Shown in pieces: positions 6,762-10,892 of a stretch of 10,892 bases of DNA. This stretch comes from Desulfobacteraceae bacterium. GTDB taxonomy: Bacteria; Desulfobacterota; Desulfobacteria; Desulfobacterales; ETH-SRB1. The stretch lies in the NCBI GenBank assembly GCA_030638305.1, contig DAOWEW010000015.1, positions 1 to 10,892 on the forward strand. Direction: 5' to 3'. Numbering within the stretch: position 1 is the stretch's first letter; each line of letters starts with the position of its first letter. The notes under the pieces are model-generated. The model had not been told where the DNA came from. It did no database searches and saw only the letters and a program-made list of their open reading frames with translations. The translations under genes were made by a program, and so were the position numbers.

Positions 6762-7429
6762 ACCAAAATCTAAACAAGAATCAAATGGAAAAGTATTTAA
6801 GATCAACTGAAATTATTGATTGGAATAATCCTGAAATATTATCCAAAGCAGAGAATCTTGCCATTGGGAAAACCTCCCATGTTGATATTGCAAAATCCTG
6901 CTTTGAATGGGTTAGAGATCATATCAAGCATATTGATGATTATGATATTCCAACGGTATCTATCTTTGCCTCAGAAGTTCTAAAATCAGGTTCAGGTATT
7001 TGTTATGCTAAAAGCCACTTACTGGCAGCGTTGTTACGTGCAAATTCTATCCCATCCGGATTCTGCTATCAAAGACTTAGCAGAGATGATAATGGTGCTC
7101 CTTATTGCTTGCATGGACTCAATGCTGTTTATCTGCCTGAAATTGGTTGGTACCGGGTTGATTCGAGAGGGAACAAAGAAGGGGTAAACGCTCAATTCAC
7201 ACCTCCTAAAGAGCAATTGGCATTTTCTATTCAAATAGAAGGCGAGATTGATTTTACAAAAATATTACCTGATCCCCTTCCAATCATAATTAAGACATTA
7301 ATGAAATATAAAGTTAAAGATGAACTTTGGGATAATCTGCCGGATCTTCAAACTATATAAACCAGAAAGTCAAAATCTGTTGATAACCTGTCAGTTCAGG
7401 TGACAGCCAGGGTCGTGCCGCTTTGACAG
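6756..7429 (+). mobile_element. Putative 674-bp single-gene integron cassette carrying a transglutaminase-like gene
   Basis: Starts at the TT of GTTATCA (6755-6761) and ends at the G of attC 4, whose inverse core TGATAAC is the exact complement. The gene begins 29 bp after the left boundary and stops 20 bp before the attC, the usual compact cassette layout. No promoter is evident, so expression would depend on read-through. Confidence 0.58.
6785..7360 (+). CDS. Transglutaminase-like cysteine protease-fold protein
   Basis: A 191-residue protein with the papain-like transglutaminase core (PF01841 type). The likely triad is C73 (in GSGICYAKSHLLAALLRA), H110 (YCLHGLNAVYLP) and D126 (GWYRVDSRGN), with standard order and spacing. 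Such proteins act as peptidases or transglutaminases, or in NRPS-like or cell-wall pathways; the bacterial substrate is generally unknown. No signal peptide, so it probably acts in the cytoplasm. The ribosome-binding site before ATG 6785 is weak (A-rich). It is more AT-rich than the hsd genes and fills a cassette between two candidate attC sites, pointing to separate acquisition. Confidence 0.85.
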   Translation: MEKYLRSTEIIDWNNPEILSKAENLAIGKTSHVDIAKSCFEWVRDHIKHIDDYDIPTVSIFASEVLKSGSGICYAKSHLLAALLRANSIPSGFCYQRLSRDDNGAPYCLHGLNAVYLPEIGWYRVDSRGNKEGVNAQFTPPKEQLAFSIQIEGEIDFTKILPDPLPIIIKTLMKYKVKDELWDNLPDLQTI

Positions 7430-7435
7430 TTTGGT
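7381..7435 (+). mobile_element. Candidate integron attC recombination site 4 (short)
   Basis: Inverse core TGATAAC (7381-7387) is an exact complement of the GTTATCA starting the transglutaminase cassette and lies 20 bp after that gene. AACCTGTCA (7385-7393) pairs with TGACAGTTT (7424-7432) with one mismatch, closing a 55-bp hairpin; the right core would be GTTTGGT (7429-7435), one base off GTTRRRY. The inner stem is weak. CTGTCA can also pair with TGACAG at 7401-7406, which would make a simple hairpin instead. Confidence 0.45.
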
Positions 7436-7466
7436 ATAAAACTGAAATTTATTTACTTTCAGAAAT

Positions 7467-7489
7467 GGGGTCAAGTCTACTGTTGACCC
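7467..7489. repeat. RAYT/REP-type palindrome (GGGGTCAA...TTGACCC)
   Basis: GGGTCAA (7468-7474) and TTGACCC (7483-7489) form a perfect 7-bp stem with an 8-base loop (GTCTACTG). From memory, near-identical GGGGTCAAGTCTACT...TTGACCC units lie beside REP-associated tyrosine transposases in Desulfobacterota. No transposase gene is present here. Confidence 0.5.
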
Positions 7490-7708
7490 TTATTGATACT
7501 ATTCTGTATTTCTACTATTCGTTTTTTAATTTTTCTGTCATATTTTTTAAGCATCGAAACTCTTCCTAAGCGGTTTTTTTACTCACTTGGCTTAATTTCT
7601 TATAACCGAAGCAAAAACCAAGCTGGAAGCAACACTGATAGCTACTATTAAAAGTCATAATTAGAATTGCAGGGATATAGGGATATAGTAGGAACTCTTG
7701 AAATTTAA

Positions 7709-7760
7709 GGCTGAAGGCTGTCAGGGAGCTTCAGCCTTCGGATTGTAGGCTTTGGCTACA
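7709..7760. repeat. Paired hairpins of GGCTGAAG / TGTAGGC repeat type
   Basis: GGCTGAAG (7709-7716) and CTTCAGCC (7729-7736) make an 8-bp stem with a 12-base loop. TGTAG (7744-7748) and CTACA (7756-7760) make a second, smaller stem. The units GGCTGAAG, GGCTGT and AGGCT recur, like a decayed minisatellite. The first hairpin has no T run after it, so I do not call a terminator. Confidence 0.4.
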
Positions 7761-8246
7761 GGCTATTTGATGCTAAAGGTCATATATATTGTATTATCAA
7801 TGGATTATTCTGCCACTCTTTCCTTGTCATAATCTAAAAATATATCTTATAAAATCCAAAAAAAGTCTTGCAAAAAATCCCAATTAGTGAAATTTAATTT
7901 CTAACTATCTTATGGTTATGGATAGTTCTTTCCTTTACAATCTCTTATTCGTGAGTTTTTCATGGTTTAAATCTGCCCGCTATCTCACTTGCCATAACCA
8001 GATAAACACATATGCTGAGTCTATAGAAACAAATACAAGTCTCTAAGATGCTCGTGCTTTGGATAAATTTGCGAGTTTGAGTATACCCGAAACGAATTTA
8101 TTTTCACAAACCTAAAATGTTACAAAAGCTTCAAATTCAAGATGTGCGAATTTTGTGTCATGAGGCGTAGTGAAGTCCCTAATGTGCACGATGAAATGAA
8201 GCGCAACGCCAAAAAATAGTTTTCCCCAAAACCGGGTGTTCGTATA

Positions 8247-9617
8247 ATGGACTGTAAGTTGTCAAGCCAAGCCATCTACAGCGCATTGAAAGCGGATGAC
8301 TGTAAAATGGCTGAAAAGTTACCGGATAGGATGGACTCGTCTTTTGGTCCACGCAGGCTGTCGGATTTTCTGAAAACCCGACTTCCCATTCTTCTGGGCG
8401 ATCCTGGAACGGCATCTCTCCATGCAGAGGCGTCATTGCAATCAATCATTGAGATGGGATCCCCTTTTTTTCTGGGTTTGCGTTATTTGTCAAAGGCACA
8501 TGTTGCGCATGAACTCGGAAGATATCAACACGAGCAAGAGTACTGTGCATATGCTTTGAGTATTGCACACAAGACCCAAAACACCCTCCTTACATTTTTT
8601 GTTTTTCTGGCAGAAGCCTTCTTTTTCTTGGATCAAGGAGAAAAATCATCTGGTTTGCAATCGCTGCGTAAGGCCCTATCCATCAAGAACAGCTATGAAT
8701 ATTTGAACACATTTATAGATCAGCCGTCTGTCATGGCAAGGCTCTGTGAAGCGGCGTTCAGTGCTGGGATTGAGGTCGAGTATGTGCAAGACCTTATCCG
8801 CAGTTGCAATCTAATTCCTGACAACAACCAGCCACTTCATTCAGAAAAATGGCCATGGGCGCTAAAAATATACACATTAGGACGGTTTGTCGTGCTGAAA
8901 AACGGACAACCGATCAGATTCGCCAGAAAGGCTCAACAAAAGCCTCTGTCAATGCTCAAAGCCTTAATTGCGTTTGGAGGCAGAGAAATAAGAAAAGAGC
9001 AGATAGCCGATGCCCTCTGGCCTGAAGCGGACGGAGATGCGGCTGAGCAATCTTTTGCAACCACACTGCACCGCCTTCGCAAGGTGATTAACTATCGCAA
9101 TGCTATCGAGCTTCGGCATGAACGCGTAACCTTGGATTTACGACACTCCTGGGTCGACGTCTGGGCATTTGAGCGTATTTTCGGACAAGCAGATGCTGCC
9201 TGGAAAAAAGAACCGACGGGACGTGACGCGACAGAAGCCGTTGTATTGATGCAAAAGGCCATCGACATGTACCAGGGACCTTTTCTGGCTGGAGAAAGCA
9301 GTAATCCGTGGACAATCTCCCTTCGCGAACGTTGCCGAAGCAAATTCCTGCGTGGTGTGAGCACATTGGGCCGATACCGGGAAAAATGCGGGCAACTGGA
9401 AAAGGCTGTGCAATGCTACCAGCGCGGCCTTGAAGTAGACGACCTTGCCGAGGAACTCTACCAACGTCTCATGACCTGCTATCACCAGCTTGGCCGACGG
9501 GCCGAGGCGCTATCGGTGTACGAACGCTGCAAGAGAGTACTTTCCGCATCACTCGGAATTGAACCTTCGCAAGAGACAAAAACAATACGCAAGTCCCTTT
9601 TCCTCCATAAATCATAA
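8247..9617 (+). CDS. BTAD/SARP-family transcriptional regulator, probably lacking its N-terminal ATPase
   Basis: A 456-residue protein. Residues 40-195 are TPR-like helices. Residues 205-300 resemble an OmpR-type winged helix (LKIYTLGRFVVLKNGQPI; EQIADALWPEADGDAAEQSF; TTLHRLRKV). Residues 303-455 are the bacterial transcriptional activator domain with its own TPR-like helices (VDVWAFERIF...LYQRLMTCYHQLGRRAEAL). In the large STAND/MalT-like regulators I know, this module is the C-terminal end of a protein of about 1,000 residues with an AAA/NB-ARC ATPase in front. No ATPase motif is present here, an in-frame stop lies at 8217-8219, and the ATG has no good ribosome-binding site, so it is probably a 5'-truncated remnant with an intact DNA-binding half. 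A genuinely short SARP regulator is the alternative. Its target is unknown; cfa lies 150 bp downstream on the same strand. Confidence 0.8.
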   Translation: MDCKLSSQAIYSALKADDCKMAEKLPDRMDSSFGPRRLSDFLKTRLPILLGDPGTASLHAEASLQSIIEMGSPFFLGLRYLSKAHVAHELGRYQHEQEYCAYALSIAHKTQNTLLTFFVFLAEAFFFLDQGEKSSGLQSLRKALSIKNSYEYLNTFIDQPSVMARLCEAAFSAGIEVEYVQDLIRSCNLIPDNNQPLHSEKWPWALKIYTLGRFVVLKNGQPIRFARKAQQKPLSMLKALIAFGGREIRKEQIADALWPEADGDAAEQSFATTLHRLRKVINYRNAIELRHERVTLDLRHSWVDVWAFERIFGQADAAWKKEPTGRDATEAVVLMQKAIDMYQGPFLAGESSNPWTISLRERCRSKFLRGVSTLGRYREKCGQLEKAVQCYQRGLEVDDLAEELYQRLMTCYHQLGRRAEALSVYERCKRVLSASLGIEPSQETKTIRKSLFLHKS

Positions 9618-9701
9618 GTTTTTCATTTTTTTCCGAATCTGTAAGCTATCTGTAAGGTCCGGTGTGTTAAAAAGTCCCTACCAGGCAATGCAGGTTTGAG
9701 A

Positions 9702-9739
9702 ATAGCATCTGCGGCACGTGAGCAGTACGTTAATGCTAT
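9702..9739. promoter_or_regulatory. Nested dyad upstream of cfa
   Basis: ATAGCAT (9702-9708) and ATGCTAT (9733-9739) are perfect inverted arms. Inside them CTGC (9709-9712) and GCAG (9722-9725) flank a CACGTG palindrome (9715-9720). It ends 28 bases before the cfa ATG and could be an operator for a dimeric regulator or a leader hairpin. No T run follows, so a terminator is unlikely. Confidence 0.35.
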
Positions 9740-9767
9740 GACTTAAAATTGAACAAAGGATAATCAC

Positions 9768-10892
9768 ATGAAGAAGCCGAAAGTAAAAAAAGTTGTGCGG
9801 AAAATCCTTGAGCTTTCGGATATTCAGATTAATGGGAATAGACCCTGGGATATCCGGATACACAACCCCAATTTTTATGAAAGGGTCTTATCGGGAGGTT
9901 CTCTTGCTCTGGGGGAAAGCTACATGGATGCCTGGTGGGATTGTGAAGCCCTTGATCAATTCTTTGAAAGAATCTTAGAAGATAGGTCAAACAAGAAAGT
10001 AAAAGCAAATGCGATACAATTCCTGTGGGTTATGCTCAAGGCAAAGATAATAAATGCTCAAAAAAGATCAAAAGCTTATGTAATTGGTGAGCGGCATTAT
10101 GACATCGGTAATAATCTTTTCTCTGTTATGCTGGACAGAGGGCTAAACTATTCTTGTGGTTATTGGGAAAAAGCGAAAACACTTGATAACGCACAGGAAG
10201 CCAAGTTGGACTTAATTTGCCGAAAAATGGCGTTAAGGTCCGGTATGAAGGTTTTAGATATTGGTTGTGGCTGGGGTAGTTTTGCAAAATATGCAGCTGA
10301 AAAATATGGCGTAAATATACATGGCATAACAGTATCCCGCGAGCAGGTGAAATTTGCAAATAAATTTTGCCAAGGGCTTGATGTTAAAATCGAACTAAAG
10401 GATTATCGGGCGTTAAAAGGAAAATTCGATTGCATTGTTTCGATAGGCATGTTCGAACATGTGGGGTGCGGAAACTACAAGACTTTTATGAAAGTTGTCC
10501 ACCAATGTTTAAAAACACATGGCCTCTTTTTGTTGCATACGATAGCTGGAAACAGTTCTGCGAATTCAACAGATCCGTGGATTAATAAGTATATTTTCCC
10601 AAATTCAATGCTGCCGTCGGCACAACAAATCACCTCGGCAGCCGAGGGATTGTTTGTACTTGAGGATTGGCATAGCTTTGGGCAATATTATGACAAAACT
10701 TTGATGGCCTGGTACAACAATTTTATAAAAAATTGGACCAAAATCAAAGATAAATATGATGAGAGGTTTTACCGTATGTGGACCTATTATCTTCTTTTAT
10801 GTGCGGGCAGTTTCAGGTCAAGAAGGAATCAGTTGTGGCAGATTGTGTTTTCGAAAAAAGGGATAAAAGGAGGTTATCGGTATAGGGAGCAA
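9768..10892 (+). CDS. cfa: Cyclopropane-fatty-acyl-phospholipid synthase (3' end beyond the window)
   Basis: The enzyme transfers the methyl carbon of S-adenosylmethionine across the double bond of unsaturated acyl chains in membrane phospholipids, protecting against acid and other stresses. 375 codons are open to the right edge with no stop; E. coli Cfa is 382 residues, so only a short tail is missing. SAM-binding motif VLDIGCGWGSFAKYAAEKYG is at 162-181. Active-site and bicarbonate-binding residues are present at a constant offset of 9 from E. coli numbering as I recall it: C130 (YSCGYW; C139), E230 (MFEHVG; E239), H257 (LLHTIAG; H266) and Y308 (GQYYDKT; Y317). There is no signal peptide, consistent with a peripheral membrane enzyme. 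AAAGGA at 9755-9760, 7 bases before ATG 9768, fixes the start. A nested dyad lies just upstream. Confidence 0.95.
   Translation, partial: MKKPKVKKVVRKILELSDIQINGNRPWDIRIHNPNFYERVLSGGSLALGESYMDAWWDCEALDQFFERILEDRSNKKVKANAIQFLWVMLKAKIINAQKRSKAYVIGERHYDIGNNLFSVMLDRGLNYSCGYWEKAKTLDNAQEAKLDLICRKMALRSGMKVLDIGCGWGSFAKYAAEKYGVNIHGITVSREQVKFANKFCQGLDVKIELKDYRALKGKFDCIVSIGMFEHVGCGNYKTFMKVVHQCLKTHGLFLLHTIAGNSSANSTDPWINKYIFPNSMLPSAQQITSAAEGLFVLEDWHSFGQYYDKTLMAWYNNFIKNWTKIKDKYDERFYRMWTYYLLLCAGSFRSRRNQLWQIVFSKKGIKGGYRYREQ

Larger units (their letters stand above)
7436..8246. other. 811-bp stretch with no supported gene
   Basis: AT-rich, with no coding frame that carries a recognisable motif. It holds a RAYT-type palindrome (7467-7489), a two-copy AGGGATAT repeat (7671-7686) and GGCTGAAG/TGTAGG-type hairpins (7709-7760). 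No tRNA, CRISPR or transposase was seen. It may be the decayed end of the cassette array, or a cassette beginning TTTGGT whose own attC, with inverse core ACCAAAC, I could not find. Confidence 0.6.

Noticed and set aside
6496..6810. 104-codon plus-strand open frame
   Set aside because: It overlaps the end of the DUF3786 gene, the GGGGACAG repeat, attC 3 and the transglutaminase start; no family resemblance.
9793..9978. Small open frames on both strands inside cfa (for example 9793-9978 plus and 10126-10359 minus)
   Set aside because: They overlap the long cfa frame, which carries all family motifs to the right edge.
1..10892. CRISPR arrays, tRNA or rRNA genes, complete insertion sequences
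   Set aside because: No regular spaced repeats, cloverleaf or transposase gene was seen on either strand.

Overview
The window looks like accessory DNA from an anaerobic bacterium, most likely a Desulfobacterota-type (former deltaproteobacterial) genome. That placement rests on a DUF3786 iron-sulfur protein, a MalT/SARP-style BTAD regulator of a kind I associate with that group, and short palindromes of the type found around RAYT (REP-associated tyrosine transposase) genes. It is inference from gene content; no ribosomal or other marker is present.

Layout. Positions 1-136 hold an unexplained left edge: a possible minus-strand gene start with a promoter and a small operator-like palindrome. 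Positions 137-5082 hold a tightly overlapped plus-strand block in the order hsdR (3' third only), hsdS, an ABC-type ATPase with a PrrC-like anticodon-nuclease tail, and hsdM. HsdR is cut between helicase motifs V and VI, so the nuclease and most of the motor are absent. HsdS, HsdM and the ATPase are intact. As it stands the block should give a DNA methyltransferase plus a putative tRNA-cutting suicide effector, without restriction.

Positions 5120-7435 look like part of an integron gene-cassette array. Four imperfect-hairpin elements (5120-5182, 5502-5631, 6604-6761, 7381-7435) have the attC layout, an inverse core ending in AAC at the left and a core starting with GTT at the right, all in the same orientation. 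In integrons the inverse core of each attC is complementary to the core at the start of its own cassette. Here GTTGGAC (5176) is followed by GTCCAAC (5502), and GTTATCA (6755) by TGATAAC (7381), both exact 7/7 complements. These define a 449-bp gene-poor cassette and a 674-bp cassette carrying one transglutaminase-like gene. The DUF3786 gene lies between them, but its cassette boundaries do not match, so a deletion is likely; a RAYT-like repeat sits at that spot. The hsd block ends 37 bp before the first attC, so it may itself be, or have been inserted in, cassette DNA. No integrase or attI is visible; by array polarity they would lie beyond the left edge.

Positions 7436-8246 have no gene I can support, only small palindromes and short repeats. 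Positions 8247-9617 encode a BTAD/SARP regulator that looks like the C-terminal part of a larger STAND-type protein. Positions 9768-10892 encode a cyclopropane-fatty-acyl-phospholipid synthase running off the right edge, with all checked active-site residues present. These last two look like ordinary chromosomal genes beyond the array.
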